64,000 bases of DNA from CAZSNT01 sp964607765 (GTDB taxonomy: Bacteria; Verrucomicrobiota; Lentisphaeria; Oligosphaerales; JABHEG01). The stretch lies in the NCBI GenBank assembly GCA_964607765.1, contig CAZSNT010000017.1:26972-90971 (forward strand), read 5' to 3'. Position 1 is the first letter of the stretch; every line of letters begins with the position of its first letter. Of the stretch, positions 52,677 to 62,568 are shown piece after piece. The notes under the pieces are model-generated. The model searched no databases. It was given only the letters and a program-made list of their open reading frames with translations, and was not told where the DNA came from. The position numbers and the translations under genes are program-made.

Positions 52677-55600
52677 ATGATCCGCACAGCAACCGCCGCA
52701 ACCGGAGCCGTCCATGGCATGCTCATTGCCTGCATCTGCGTGCTGGCGGCGCCCGCGTGTTACGGGCAGAACGCTGTCGCGGATTTGGTTGTCAATGGCA
52801 GCTTCGAGCAGGACGCGAACCGGGACGGGTGGGCGGACGGGTGGGAGAAGCGCGAGGGCGCCGACATCCGGAAGGAAGGCGGCAATGCCTGGCTGCGGCT
52901 GACCGGATCCTACGCGTCGGCGTCGCAGAAGGTCCCGCTCAAACCCGAGTGGTGGAAACTGCACCTGACGATGCGCATGCGGGCCACGGATGTCGTTGTC
53001 GGCAAAGAGAGCTGGCAGGATGCGCGCCTGGCCATGTCCTTCCACGCCGCGGACGGCAAGCGCGTCGGGCAGTGGCCGAACGTGTTCCATGCCGCAGGCT
53101 CCACCGACTGGCTCGACTGCGACCGCGTCTACCCCGTGCCGCGCGGCGCGGATTACCTGGTGCTGAACCCCGCCAATTACGGGCCGCAGGGCGTGGCCGA
53201 GTTCGACGACATCCGCATTGTCGTGGCGGGTGAACGCCCGACCGGGAAGGCTGACCGCCCCGTCCCGGCGGGAGCCGGTGACCCGTGGGATCCGACGCGA
53301 GCGTGGAGCCGGAGCAGCGCCACGCGCGAACAGGTCTGCATCAACGGGCTCTGGCGCTTCCGGCCCGTGCTGAAGGGCGATCCGGACGGGATGCCGGTCG
53401 AGGGTGATTGTTGGGGCTGGTTCAAAGTGCCGGGCATCTGGCCAGCCACTGACTCGTGGAGCCTGAGCACCCAGGCGCAGCACGTGCTGCTCGCGCCATG
53501 GCACGACGGGGATACTGACCTGCGCGGCGTGGATCAGGCGTGGTACAAGCGCCGGATCAACATCCCGGCTTCTTGGAAGGCCCGGCGGGTCTGGGTCGAC
53601 TTCACCATGCTCCAGACCCATGCGCGTGTGACTGTCGATGGCGAGGATGCGGGGGAGTTGTGGTTCCCCGGCGGCCGACTCGATATCACGGAATTCGTGC
53701 AGCCCGGGCAGAGCCACACGCTCGCCATGCTCGTCACGGCCCGGCCGCTGGAGAGCGAGTCGCGCGTGTTCATGGCGCCTGACCGGATCATCAAAAGCAA
53801 AGCGAGTGTCAAGCTCAGAGGAGTGACCGGCGACGTGTTCCTCGCCGCCGAGCCGGCACGTGATGCCCTGACCGACGTTCACCTGATCACCTCGACGCGT
53901 GAGAAACGGATCACGGTCTCGGTCGGGCTGCGTGACACGGACCGGTCTGTGAGAGAGGTCGAACTGCGGATCACCCGAGACGGGCAACACGTGAAGCAGT
54001 TCGACGCACGGTCCGCAACCCGCCGCGGCGATCGCCTGATCTGCAGTTGGCCGTGGGCCGATCCTGATCTGTGGGATACGCACACTCCCCGGAACCTGTA
54101 CGATGCGATCGTGTGCGTGCGTGGCGTTGACGGGCAGCTGCTCGACGAATCGCTGCCGGTCCACTTCGGGTTCCGCGAGTTCTGGATCGACGGTCGGGAT
54201 TTCTACCTGAACGGCAAGAGGATGCACCTCCGCGCGCTACACAATCGCAGCATCAACGACCAAGCGGACAAGGCATGCCGTGACGGGGCCCGGAACACGT
54301 GTCGGCGGATGCAGGAGTACGGCTTCAATTTCCTCATCACCGGCAACTACAACTTCAGTCCGGGCGAGGTGGGGTACATGGACGGTCTGTTCGAGGCGAC
54401 CGATGAGACCGGCATGCTCGCCTCCTTCTCGCTGCCGCACGTGAAAGACTTCAAGTGGAAGCTGAGCGATGCCGACGTGGCGGCGCGCTACCGCGAGCTG
54501 TGCTCGTGGCTCGTGCGCCGTGTGCAGAACCACCCGAGCATTGTCATGTACGCCATGAACCACAACGCCACCGGCTACTACGGTGATCAGAACCCACTCA
54601 AGATCGATGGCGTGTACGATCCTGACGAGGCGGCGACGCGGCCGCCGTACAGCGGCACGTTCTCACGCTCCGGCGCCCGGGCGCAGGCGAAGCTTGCCGC
54701 GGCGATAGCGCGCGCCCTTGACCCCACACGCCCCATCTACCACCATCAGTCGGGGAATCTCGGCGACATGCACACGGTGAACATCTACCTGAACTGGGCG
54801 CCGAAGCAGGAGCGCTCCGACTGGCTTGAGCACTGGGCCGAAACCGGGGTCAAGCCGCTGTTCTTCGTGGAATGGGGCGTGCCGCACATCTCGTCCTGGT
54901 CCAGCTACCGCGGCCCGCAGTTCATCTGGCGCTGCGAGGCGTTCCAGCAGCTGTGGGATTCGGAATTCGCCGCCGCTTACGTGGGTGAGGGTGCTTACCG
55001 CATGACCGAGCAGAAAGTGAAGGCGCTCGATCACGAAGAGAAGCTCTGGGCTGGTGGCGAGCCGTTCCGCTGGAGCACGCTCAAAGCCGGCATCGACGGC
55101 GTCGAACAGAACCACCTCCAGGTTAAGACGTGGTTTGTGGCTGACAACTGGCGGTCGCATCGGACGTGGGGCGCCTCGGCAATGCTGCCGTGGGATCAGG
55201 CGGACATGTGGCGGCGTGTTCGGCAAACCCCGGTCGCGGACGCCCCTGCACGCTACAACGCGCTGCAGGCGCCCGGGATCAGGCCGGATGCTGTCGCTGC
55301 AGGTAGCCAGTTCATCTACGATCGACAGCCGGGCGCCTTCGAACCCACGTCTCTGGGACGGGCCTTCAGACGCTGGAACCAGCCGGCCATCGCCTTCATC
55401 GGCGGCGAGCCGGGGCGTTTCACAGAAAAAGGGCACAATGTGTTGCCCGGCGCTACGGTCCGCAAACAACTGGTCGTTGTGAACGACAGTCGGCGTGACG
55501 TTCGCGTGACCGGCGAGTGGTCGTTGGACGGCCGGCCGTTCACCAAGCCGGTGTCCTTCGCTGTGGGGCCCGGCGACAAGGCATTCGCACCCGTGTCGCT

Positions 55601-57503
55601 CCCGCTCCCCGCGGACATCGCACCGGGCGAACACAGCTTGTCTGTCCGGGTTCGTTTCGAACGTGACACGCCGCAGGAGGACGCGTTCGCGTTCCACGTG
55701 CTGGCACCTCCGCCGTCCCTGTCGTTGTCGTCGCGCTTCGGGCTGTTCGACCCGGAAGGACGCACTTCCGCGCTGCTCGACCGGCTCGGAGTGGCGGCGA
55801 CCCGTGTCCGTGCCGGTGACAGCCTTGACGGTGTCGACGTACTGATTCTCGGACGACGCGCGTTGTCTGGCACGGCCGCATTGCCCGGGCTGGATCGGGT
55901 ACGGAACGGCCTGAAAGTGCTCGTGTTCGAGCAGGAGGCGGCCGCACTGCAGAACCGACTCGGGCTCCGCATCAACGTGCACGGGCTCAGGGAGACGTTC
56001 CCGCGCGTGCCGTCGCACCCGGTGCTGTCAGGCTTGAGCGAAGCGAACCTTCGTGACTGGCGTGGCGCGGCCACACTCGTGCCGCCGCACCTGGACACGG
56101 ATCCCATTGAGGAGAGGAACCCCACATGGTCCTGGTGCGGACTCCGCAACACGCGTGTCTGGCGCTGCGGCAACAGGGGTTGTGTCGCTTCCGTTCTCAT
56201 CGAGAAACCGCCTTGCGGGAACTGGCTGCCCATCGTGGACGGCGGCTTTGATCTGCAGTATGCGCCCCTGCTCGAGGTGGCCGAAGGCAACGGGCGGATC
56301 GTCTTCTGCCAGCTTGACGTGACTGGCCGGTCCACGACCGATCCGGCTGCCGACCGGCTTTGCCGGAATCTTCTGGCGTACCTGGACAAGGCGGAGCCGG
56401 CAGCGCATCATCCCGTTGCCTACGCCGGGGACGGGCGCGGCGCCGGACTGCTCGCGTCCCTCGGAGTCAGAGTTGTCAGCCGCGACCCCGCTCCCGGCGA
56501 CCTTGTTGTTGTGGGGCCCGGCGCACCCGACCAGCAGCTCAAGTCGCTCGCTGACGCGGCCCGCGACGGGCAGACAGTGCTGGGGCTGGGGTTGTCCGGC
56601 GCGGAGCTCGGCGTGCTGCTGGCATCGCCGCCCGAAACGCGAAGCGGTCCGGCCCTTTCCGCACTCCTTCCCGTGCCCGCGCCTGCGGAGTTCGCAGGCC
56701 TGTCGAGCGCGGACTTGCACTGGCGTACCAAGCCGGAGATGACGGCGTTCACAGATGACGCCGCCGAGCGGAACAACGCACTCCGGGTCTTGCGCGTTGG
56801 TGCGGGCCGGATCGTGCTGTGCCAGGTGGCGCCGTGGATGTTCGACACGCACAGCAAGCCGTACGTACGCACCACCGCGCGCCGTACCACGTTCCTGGTC
56901 AGTCGCCTGCTCGCCAATCTCGGTGCGGAGTTCGCAACCCCGTTGCTCGAACGTATGGCGCAGCCCGCGGCCGCTTGGGAACATGCGCTGGCCGGAGGCT
57001 GGGTCGGCAAGGTCGATCGCGAAGACCTGGGACGGGACCAACAGTGGTGGCAGCCGCAGTTCGACGACTCGGCGTGGCAGCCTATCGCCGTGCCCGGACC
57101 GCCTTTCGACCAGCAGCGTGAGGGACTGGCAGACTACAACGGACTGTTCTGGTACCGCGTCAGGTTCACCGTGCCGGCAGCGATGGGAACGGACAGGATC
57201 ACGCTCCGTCTTGGCCCGGTGGACGACGAGTCGTGGGTCTGGCTGAACGGTACGTTCCTCGGCGAAGTCACCAAGACGACAAACCCGGACGATTACTGGT
57301 CCTTCCCGCGCGAGTTCACGCTGGATCCGGGGCTGCTCGAGCCGGGCAGGGAGAACGTGCTGGCGGTCCGTGTCAACGACACCTACCGGACCGGGGGCGT
57401 GACCGGAAAGCCGCGTCTCACGCGCCCCGCACCGTGGCTGACAAGCTACTACGTGCAGACGCCTATCGCGGTCGACGATCCGTACCGCTACTACCGCTGG
57501 TGA
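52677..57503 (+). CDS. Giant secreted GH2-like protein with carbohydrate-binding domains
   Basis: The 1608-residue protein has a signal peptide (MLIACICVLAAPACYGQ). Residues 35-190 form a CBM4/9-like domain (VVNGSFEQDANRDGWADGWE), then GH2 sugar-binding, sandwich and TIM-barrel domains run to about 900. Two flavodoxin- or ThuA-like stretches (near 1040 and 1250) and a C-terminal jelly-roll (FWYRVRFTVPAAMGTDR near 1500) follow. In the barrel, FVEWG (Glu732) fits the GH2 nucleophile. The acid/base site, normally Asn-Glu after HPS, reads HPSIVMYAMNHN, with His629 in place of Glu. Activity is therefore uncertain. GAGGAGG precedes the ATG. It probably acts on complex polysaccharide outside the cell. 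Confidence 0.82.
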   Translation: MIRTATAATGAVHGMLIACICVLAAPACYGQNAVADLVVNGSFEQDANRDGWADGWEKREGADIRKEGGNAWLRLTGSYASASQKVPLKPEWWKLHLTMRMRATDVVVGKESWQDARLAMSFHAADGKRVGQWPNVFHAAGSTDWLDCDRVYPVPRGADYLVLNPANYGPQGVAEFDDIRIVVAGERPTGKADRPVPAGAGDPWDPTRAWSRSSATREQVCINGLWRFRPVLKGDPDGMPVEGDCWGWFKVPGIWPATDSWSLSTQAQHVLLAPWHDGDTDLRGVDQAWYKRRINIPASWKARRVWVDFTMLQTHARVTVDGEDAGELWFPGGRLDITEFVQPGQSHTLAMLVTARPLESESRVFMAPDRIIKSKASVKLRGVTGDVFLAAEPARDALTDVHLITSTREKRITVSVGLRDTDRSVREVELRITRDGQHVKQFDARSATRRGDRLICSWPWADPDLWDTHTPRNLYDAIVCVRGVDGQLLDESLPVHFGFREFWIDGRDFYLNGKRMHLRALHNRSINDQADKACRDGARNTCRRMQEYGFNFLITGNYNFSPGEVGYMDGLFEATDETGMLASFSLPHVKDFKWKLSDADVAARYRELCSWLVRRVQNHPSIVMYAMNHNATGYYGDQNPLKIDGVYDPDEAATRPPYSGTFSRSGARAQAKLAAAIARALDPTRPIYHHQSGNLGDMHTVNIYLNWAPKQERSDWLEHWAETGVKPLFFVEWGVPHISSWSSYRGPQFIWRCEAFQQLWDSEFAAAYVGEGAYRMTEQKVKALDHEEKLWAGGEPFRWSTLKAGIDGVEQNHLQVKTWFVADNWRSHRTWGASAMLPWDQADMWRRVRQTPVADAPARYNALQAPGIRPDAVAAGSQFIYDRQPGAFEPTSLGRAFRRWNQPAIAFIGGEPGRFTEKGHNVLPGATVRKQLVVVNDSRRDVRVTGEWSLDGRPFTKPVSFAVGPGDKAFAPVSLPLPADIAPGEHSLSVRVRFERDTPQEDAFAFHVLAPPPSLSLSSRFGLFDPEGRTSALLDRLGVAATRVRAGDSLDGVDVLILGRRALSGTAALPGLDRVRNGLKVLVFEQEAAALQNRLGLRINVHGLRETFPRVPSHPVLSGLSEANLRDWRGAATLVPPHLDTDPIEERNPTWSWCGLRNTRVWRCGNRGCVASVLIEKPPCGNWLPIVDGGFDLQYAPLLEVAEGNGRIVFCQLDVTGRSTTDPAADRLCRNLLAYLDKAEPAAHHPVAYAGDGRGAGLLASLGVRVVSRDPAPGDLVVVGPGAPDQQLKSLADAARDGQTVLGLGLSGAELGVLLASPPETRSGPALSALLPVPAPAEFAGLSSADLHWRTKPEMTAFTDDAAERNNALRVLRVGAGRIVLCQVAPWMFDTHSKPYVRTTARRTTFLVSRLLANLGAEFATPLLERMAQPAAAWEHALAGGWVGKVDREDLGRDQQWWQPQFDDSAWQPIAVPGPPFDQQREGLADYNGLFWYRVRFTVPAAMGTDRITLRLGPVDDESWVWLNGTFLGEVTKTTNPDDYWSFPREFTLDPGLLEPGRENVLAVRVNDTYRTGGVTGKPRLTRPAPWLTSYYVQTPIAVDDPYRYYRW

Positions 57504-57800
57504 CCGGTGGGATGGGGGCCCGGTGTACTCGAGTCTGAGTTCCGCGTTCACGCGGTAGTTGGAGTGAGCTTCAGCGAGCGGCTTTACCCCCGTGCGGTCG
57601 ACGTATGGACTGCTCGATCCGCTCGCTGAAGCTGCCGCGTGAACGCGGAACTCAGACGGCGACATGCCCTGCGTTGCGCCCGGTCGTGCAACCCCACCCT
57701 CCCGGCACTGGTCAATAGTGGTATGGCTGCGCGCGTTGTACCTTATGCAGAGGCCGCCGCCGCAACTCGAACACGAATTGACGAGGACCAGCCGCGCGTG
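57504..57800. other. Gap between the two giant genes, holding a large palindrome
   Basis: Of these 297 bases, 125 form the inverted-repeat element at 57533-57657. The remainder shows no gene, and no clear promoter for the protease gene was found. Confidence 0.7.
57533..57657. repeat. 125-base double inverted repeat
   Basis: Outer arms of 23 bases (57533-57555 and 57635-57657, ending TTCACGCGG/CCGCGTGAA) are perfectly complementary. Inner arms GCTTCAGCGAGCGG (57568-57581) and CCGCTCGCTGAAGC (57619-57632) are also perfect. The loop is 37 bases. It lies 30 bases after the GH2-like stop, so it could act as a strong RNA hairpin/terminator or be a small non-autonomous mobile element. Confidence 0.88.
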
Positions 57801-60800
57801 ATGCGGGAAGGGAAAAAGCCGGTGTTGTCGCGCCTGTCGCTGCCGGGCGACCGTCACCGTGCCGTGCTGGCTGCGCTCGCAGTTCTCTGGACAGCGGGTT
57901 GCGGGTTCGCACAGGCCCGGATGATCGACTCCGGCAAAGGCGCTGCCATCCCCGCACACCCCGACTGCAGGCCCGGCCAAGTCCTGGTCCGATTCAAGCC
58001 CGGTCGCGCATCGGCCGGGTTGGCTGCGCTCGAGAAGCGACTTGGGCTCAAAGCGGTCTCGTCACGGCGTCTCTACGGGTGTGACTGGATTCTGGTCGAC
58101 ACCGATACCCCCACCGGTACGCGCGGCCTGGTCATGGCGTTCCGGGAAGATGCGGATGTGGTTGCCGCCGAGCCGAACTACCACATCCGGCTCTCCAACG
58201 CACCCGTGCAGCCTGACGACACGCAGTTCGGTTCGCAGTGGGGCTGGCACAACACGGGACAGAACGGCGGCACGGCCGACGCGGACATCGACGCGCCGGA
58301 AGCCTGGGCGCACGTGACCTCGAGCGACGTGGTTGTGGCCGTCATCGACACGGGCGTCGATTACACGCACCCGGACCTGACCGCCAATATGTGGACAAAC
58401 CCGGGCGAGACTCCGGGCAACGGTGTGGACGACGACGGGAACGGGTTCGTCGACGACGTGTACGGGGTTGATTTTGTCAACAGCGACAGCGATCCCATGG
58501 ACGACGACGGGCACGGCACGCACGTCGCCGGCACGATCGGCGCGGTCGGGAACAACGGCGCCGGAGTGACCGGGGTCTGCTGGACCGCCAAGATCATGGC
58601 AATCAAATTCCTCGACGCGGACGGAAAGGGCACGATAGCGGGCGCGGTCAGCGGCATCAACTATGCCCGGGACCACGGCGCGCGTGTGCTGAACAACAGC
58701 TGGGGCGGCGAGGGGGATCCGCCCCAGGTGTTGACCGAAGCCATCGCAAGCCTGACCGATGCGCTGTTCGTCGCCGCGGCCGGCAACGAAGGCAACGACA
58801 ACGATCGCGTGGTGAGTACGCCGTCGAACGATGCCGGTTCGCATGTGATCGCCGTTGCTGCCACCACGCGGAACGATGCCTTGGCCAGCTTCTCCAATTA
58901 CGGTGCTGCCACGGTCGACCTGGGCGCTCCGGGCGAGAGCATCCTGAGTACGACACTGAACGATGGCTACGGATGGCTGAGTGGCACGTCCATGGCCACG
59001 CCGGCGGTCTCGGGCGCCTGCGCCCTGGTCTGGGCCGCCGCAGGCGGCGTGAGCCAGACGTCGGCGCTCGAGGTGCGGGACGCCGTGCTGCGCGGTGTGG
59101 ACGTGATCGGCGCGCTGCAGGACCGCTGCGCGACCGGCGGGCGACTCAACCTGAAGAACGCCGTGGACTTCATCGCCGGCGGACGCTACCTGCGCCTGAC
59201 CGCGGAAACAACCGGCAAGGGCTTCGAGCAGGGCGCAGCCGTGCCGGTGACGTGGACGCACTACGGCGCGGGGTGGCAGGCCGGGGACCAGGTCGTGGTG
59301 GACGTGTCGTCGGACAGCGGCGGTACGTGGTCCGTAGCGCCGGGGGGCAGCGCCGTCGCCGCCGCGCAACAGAGCTTTGCGCTCGACACCACGGGCCTCA
59401 ACCCCGCGGGCACCTACCGGCTGCGGATCGCCTACACAGGCGACGCCACGGTGTCCGCCGCATCCGCTGCGGACTTCGCAATCACGGGCGGGCTGGCCGC
59501 GTTTGACGTGGCTATTGCGCCGCAGCAGGTCAACCAATCGCAGTTGAAGGGCGATTGCCTCGTCACCGCGCGGGACAGCGCCGGACGCCGGATCAGCACG
59601 TTTGGCGCGCACAATACAGCCGGGCGTTTTCCGGTCACCGTGACCGCGCCCGGTGTCTCGATCACCGGTCTGTCGGGCACGGGTGCGGATCTCGATGCGC
59701 CGGACTTCGTGGCCGGCGTTGCCGACCTGGCCGCTCTGGGCGCGGTCGTGGCGGTGCCGGACAGTACGCCTGTCACGGTGCAGTTCAGCGTGGCCTCGGC
59801 CAGTGATGCGACAGGGGTGAGCGGCAGCGTGAAGATCCACCAGGTTTCGCCCTACCTCACCGAGCACTTCGAGCACACTGCCATGGACCTGAATGGGCGT
59901 CGACTGCTGTTCGTGCCGGAGCAGAACGATGCGCGTTACGCCGTGTTTATCGAGACCATTTCCGGGCCGCCCGTCGACCCGGCGGGCGGGACCAGTCTGT
60001 CGCTGCAGGACGACGACTACGCGTACGTGTCCGTCGCTGACGGCAGGAGCGTTCGTCTGTTCGGCAGGCGTCACACGGCGTTCTACGTGGGCAGCAATGG
60101 CTACATCACGTTCGACGGCGGCGATACAACGTACTCGGAGAGCTTGGAGAAGCACTTCGAGCGCCCGCGCATCTCCGCGCTGTTCACGGACCTCCTGCCG
60201 CTGGCGAGCGAGGTGAGCACCAAACAACTGAGCGACCGGATCGCGGTGACGTGGTGGCAGATCCGTGAGTACAGCGCGGACAACGCGAGCAGCTTCCAGG
60301 TCGAGCTCTTCTTCAACGGCACGATCGCGCTGTCGCTCGTGGACGTGGCTGCGGCGAACGGCATTGTCGGGCTCTCAGACGGAACGGGTACGCCGGCGGA
60401 CTTCATCGGCAGCGATCTGTCCAATGTGCCGCTGCTGCCCGGACGCCTGCTCTACGTTGCGACGCCCGCGCCCCGGGACACGTTCCATGTGGGTGACGGG
60501 GTCGGGGTCGAGTGGCAGCGTCTGGGAACGGCGTGGAGCGGCACAGAACAACTGTCACTCGAGTTCTCAGCCGATGCGGGTATGAACTGGGCAGCGATAC
60601 CGGGCACGGCAGGGCTGCAAGCGGATGCGGAACTGGGCACGTTCGAGTGGGATACGAGCGGCCTCCAGCCGACGGACCTGGGCTTGCTGCGGGTTTCGGC
60701 GGCGGCCGATCCCACGGTGACGGACGTCTCGAACGGCGAGTTCCAACTGCTCCCTGCCGGCCAGAATCTGCCGACCCCCGACTTCAATACGCAGTTCTTC

Positions 60801-62345
60801 GATACGGAGGTGTTCGACCTGCCCTACAAATGCCTCACTTTCACGCCGCTCAACGTGGGCCGCCAACTCGTTTACGTGCGTGATGTGCGCGACATCGCCG
60901 AGTTCCCCACCAGCACGGACCACGCGTCACTGGTCCGGCTGATGGACGACGACTCGGTGCCCATCACACTGCCCGCCGGGAAGAGCTTCCCCTTCTTCGG
61001 GGTGCACTACACGACTCTGCATCTGAACAGCAACGGGAACGTGACGTTTGACAGTCCATCCTACACCTATGATCCCAGCCCGGCCGAGCACTTTGCCCAG
61101 CCTCGGATCTCGCCGCTGTTTGTGGATCTGCGTCCGCGGCGACGCGGCATCTATCACAGCACGGAGACCGATCGGGTCGTCATCAGCTTCATCAACGTGT
61201 GGGACTTCTACAGTACGCGCGTGAGTACGTTCCAGCTCGAACTGTTCTTTGACGGCAGGATCGTCATGTCGTACCTGCACGTAGATGACGCGGGGATTCT
61301 GACCGGACTCTCGGACGGTAACGGTGTTCCGGGCGATTACGTGGAGTCGGACCTGTCTGCGCTCTCCGCAACCGATCTGGATGCTGACGGCCTGGTCGAC
61401 GCCTGGGAAGTGCGCTATTTCGGGGATCTGTCCGCGGACCCGGATGACGATTCGGACCTGGACGGCGCCACGAACAGGGCGGAGTCGGATGCGGACACGG
61501 ATCCCCTGGACGGCTGGCAGCTTGCCATCACGGTCACGAACGCCGGCGTCAGCGAACTGCGCATCGGCATGACCCGGGACGCGACCAACGAGGCGGACGC
61601 GGGGTTGGACGTGCCGTTGAGCGTGCCGCGGGACACTGCCAACGACGTATTCCTCCAGATTGGCGCGGAGGCGTTCTCGACCGACCTGCGCGCGTTCGAG
61701 CAACCGGCCGAGTGGAGCCTGCGCGTCGGCGCGGATCCCGGTGCGGCCGCGAGCCGGCTGTCATGGGATCCGGCCGCGATCCCGCCCGGCAAGTTCCTGA
61801 CACTGATCGCGACAACCGAGGCGGGCGACCCCATCGGACAGGCCGTGGACATGAACCACACCTCGGCGCTTGTGCTCGAGCAGGGCGAGGACGTGCGTGC
61901 CCGGATCCTGTTCGACGACGAGTCGGTGCGCATCATGCGGCTGGAAGCCGGCTGGAACCTGGTCTCGTTCGCCGTGCAGCCGTTGCAGGATGCCGTGGGC
62001 GACGTGTTCGGGGGGCGGCAGATCGGCGACGTGTGGGCCTGGCGCGGCGGCGCCTACGCGTCCGTGGCGTCCGTGAACACGAAAGAGGGCTTCTGGGTCT
62101 ACGTGGCCGGACCCGCCACGTTCCAGGTCACGGGTTTGCCCGAGCCCGACTCAATCAGGTCGTTGGACGCCGGATGGCACCTGCTCGGTCCGGTCCGTGC
62201 CCGGCCAGCGCCGGACTTGCCGTTCCTCGAACAGCCCGTCTTCGGCTGGCGCGGCGGCCGGTACATCGTTGCCGCCCAACTCGAGGAGATGTTCGGCTAC
62301 TGGCTTCGGGCGACGGGCGCGGGCCAGGTGGACCTGGGGGATTAA
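57801..62345 (+). CDS. Giant secreted subtilisin-like (S8) protease
   Basis: The 1514-residue protein begins with an export signal (AVLAALAVLWTAGCGFAQA) and an inhibitor-like prodomain (PGQVLVRFKPG). The S8 domain has Asp183 (VIDTGVDYTHPDL), His238 (DGHGTHVAG), the oxyanion Asn329 (AAAGNEG) and Ser397 (SGTSMATP), so it should be active. Two copies of a beta domain follow (YVGSNGYITFDGGDTTY near 760 and HLNSNGNVTFDSPSYTY near 1080), then a calcium-repeat segment DLDADGLVDAWEVRYFGDLS and two GW-type C-terminal units (AGWNLVSF, AGWHLLG). The ATG at 57801 was chosen because upstream reading starts inside a palindrome. Confidence 0.88.
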   Translation: MREGKKPVLSRLSLPGDRHRAVLAALAVLWTAGCGFAQARMIDSGKGAAIPAHPDCRPGQVLVRFKPGRASAGLAALEKRLGLKAVSSRRLYGCDWILVDTDTPTGTRGLVMAFREDADVVAAEPNYHIRLSNAPVQPDDTQFGSQWGWHNTGQNGGTADADIDAPEAWAHVTSSDVVVAVIDTGVDYTHPDLTANMWTNPGETPGNGVDDDGNGFVDDVYGVDFVNSDSDPMDDDGHGTHVAGTIGAVGNNGAGVTGVCWTAKIMAIKFLDADGKGTIAGAVSGINYARDHGARVLNNSWGGEGDPPQVLTEAIASLTDALFVAAAGNEGNDNDRVVSTPSNDAGSHVIAVAATTRNDALASFSNYGAATVDLGAPGESILSTTLNDGYGWLSGTSMATPAVSGACALVWAAAGGVSQTSALEVRDAVLRGVDVIGALQDRCATGGRLNLKNAVDFIAGGRYLRLTAETTGKGFEQGAAVPVTWTHYGAGWQAGDQVVVDVSSDSGGTWSVAPGGSAVAAAQQSFALDTTGLNPAGTYRLRIAYTGDATVSAASAADFAITGGLAAFDVAIAPQQVNQSQLKGDCLVTARDSAGRRISTFGAHNTAGRFPVTVTAPGVSITGLSGTGADLDAPDFVAGVADLAALGAVVAVPDSTPVTVQFSVASASDATGVSGSVKIHQVSPYLTEHFEHTAMDLNGRRLLFVPEQNDARYAVFIETISGPPVDPAGGTSLSLQDDDYAYVSVADGRSVRLFGRRHTAFYVGSNGYITFDGGDTTYSESLEKHFERPRISALFTDLLPLASEVSTKQLSDRIAVTWWQIREYSADNASSFQVELFFNGTIALSLVDVAAANGIVGLSDGTGTPADFIGSDLSNVPLLPGRLLYVATPAPRDTFHVGDGVGVEWQRLGTAWSGTEQLSLEFSADAGMNWAAIPGTAGLQADAELGTFEWDTSGLQPTDLGLLRVSAAADPTVTDVSNGEFQLLPAGQNLPTPDFNTQFFDTEVFDLPYKCLTFTPLNVGRQLVYVRDVRDIAEFPTSTDHASLVRLMDDDSVPITLPAGKSFPFFGVHYTTLHLNSNGNVTFDSPSYTYDPSPAEHFAQPRISPLFVDLRPRRRGIYHSTETDRVVISFINVWDFYSTRVSTFQLELFFDGRIVMSYLHVDDAGILTGLSDGNGVPGDYVESDLSALSATDLDADGLVDAWEVRYFGDLSADPDDDSDLDGATNRAESDADTDPLDGWQLAITVTNAGVSELRIGMTRDATNEADAGLDVPLSVPRDTANDVFLQIGAEAFSTDLRAFEQPAEWSLRVGADPGAAASRLSWDPAAIPPGKFLTLIATTEAGDPIGQAVDMNHTSALVLEQGEDVRARILFDDESVRIMRLEAGWNLVSFAVQPLQDAVGDVFGGRQIGDVWAWRGGAYASVASVNTKEGFWVYVAGPATFQVTGLPEPDSIRSLDAGWHLLGPVRARPAPDLPFLEQPVFGWRGGRYIVAAQLEEMFGYWLRATGAGQVDLGD

Positions 62346-62379
62346 TACGCTCCCTCTCTGCGGTGTCTGTGTTTTCGGG

Positions 62380-62407
62380 TTGACATGAGAATGCTCATGG
62401 CTATATT
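62380..62407 (+). promoter_or_regulatory. Consensus-like promoter with internal palindrome
   Basis: TTGACA (62380-62385), 16 bases, TATATT (62402-62407) form the best promoter in the window, in an AT-rich patch. The spacer holds the perfect palindrome ATGAG-AATG-CTCAT (62384-62397), a possible operator. It would drive the ATPase gene 160 bases downstream. Confidence 0.6.
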
Positions 62408-62568
62408 AGGGATAACCAGAAAATACTAATAGATGTGGCAGTGCCGGAGAGGCACGCCAGACGATCGGTCTGACGGTCACCGTCCGGTCCTGTAATGGCG
62501 ACGTCGGACACGGGGGCACTCTCTGAGTCGTTCGTCGCTGTCGCTCACTGTCGGAAGGGCGCCCGGGA

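Noticed and set aside
52482..54227. Minus-strand open frame of 581 codons opposite the GH2-like gene
   Set aside because: Antisense of a gene with signal peptide and GH2 motifs; no supporting start site or domain.
57639..57800. Longer start for the subtilisin-like protease at 57639
   Set aside because: It begins inside the right arm of a palindrome and would bury the signal peptide behind 54 non-hydrophobic residues.
58062..60227. Minus-strand open frame of 721 codons opposite the subtilisin-like gene
   Set aside because: The sense frame has all catalytic motifs of S8 proteases, and the antisense peptide is Arg/His/Val-rich with no recognisable domain.
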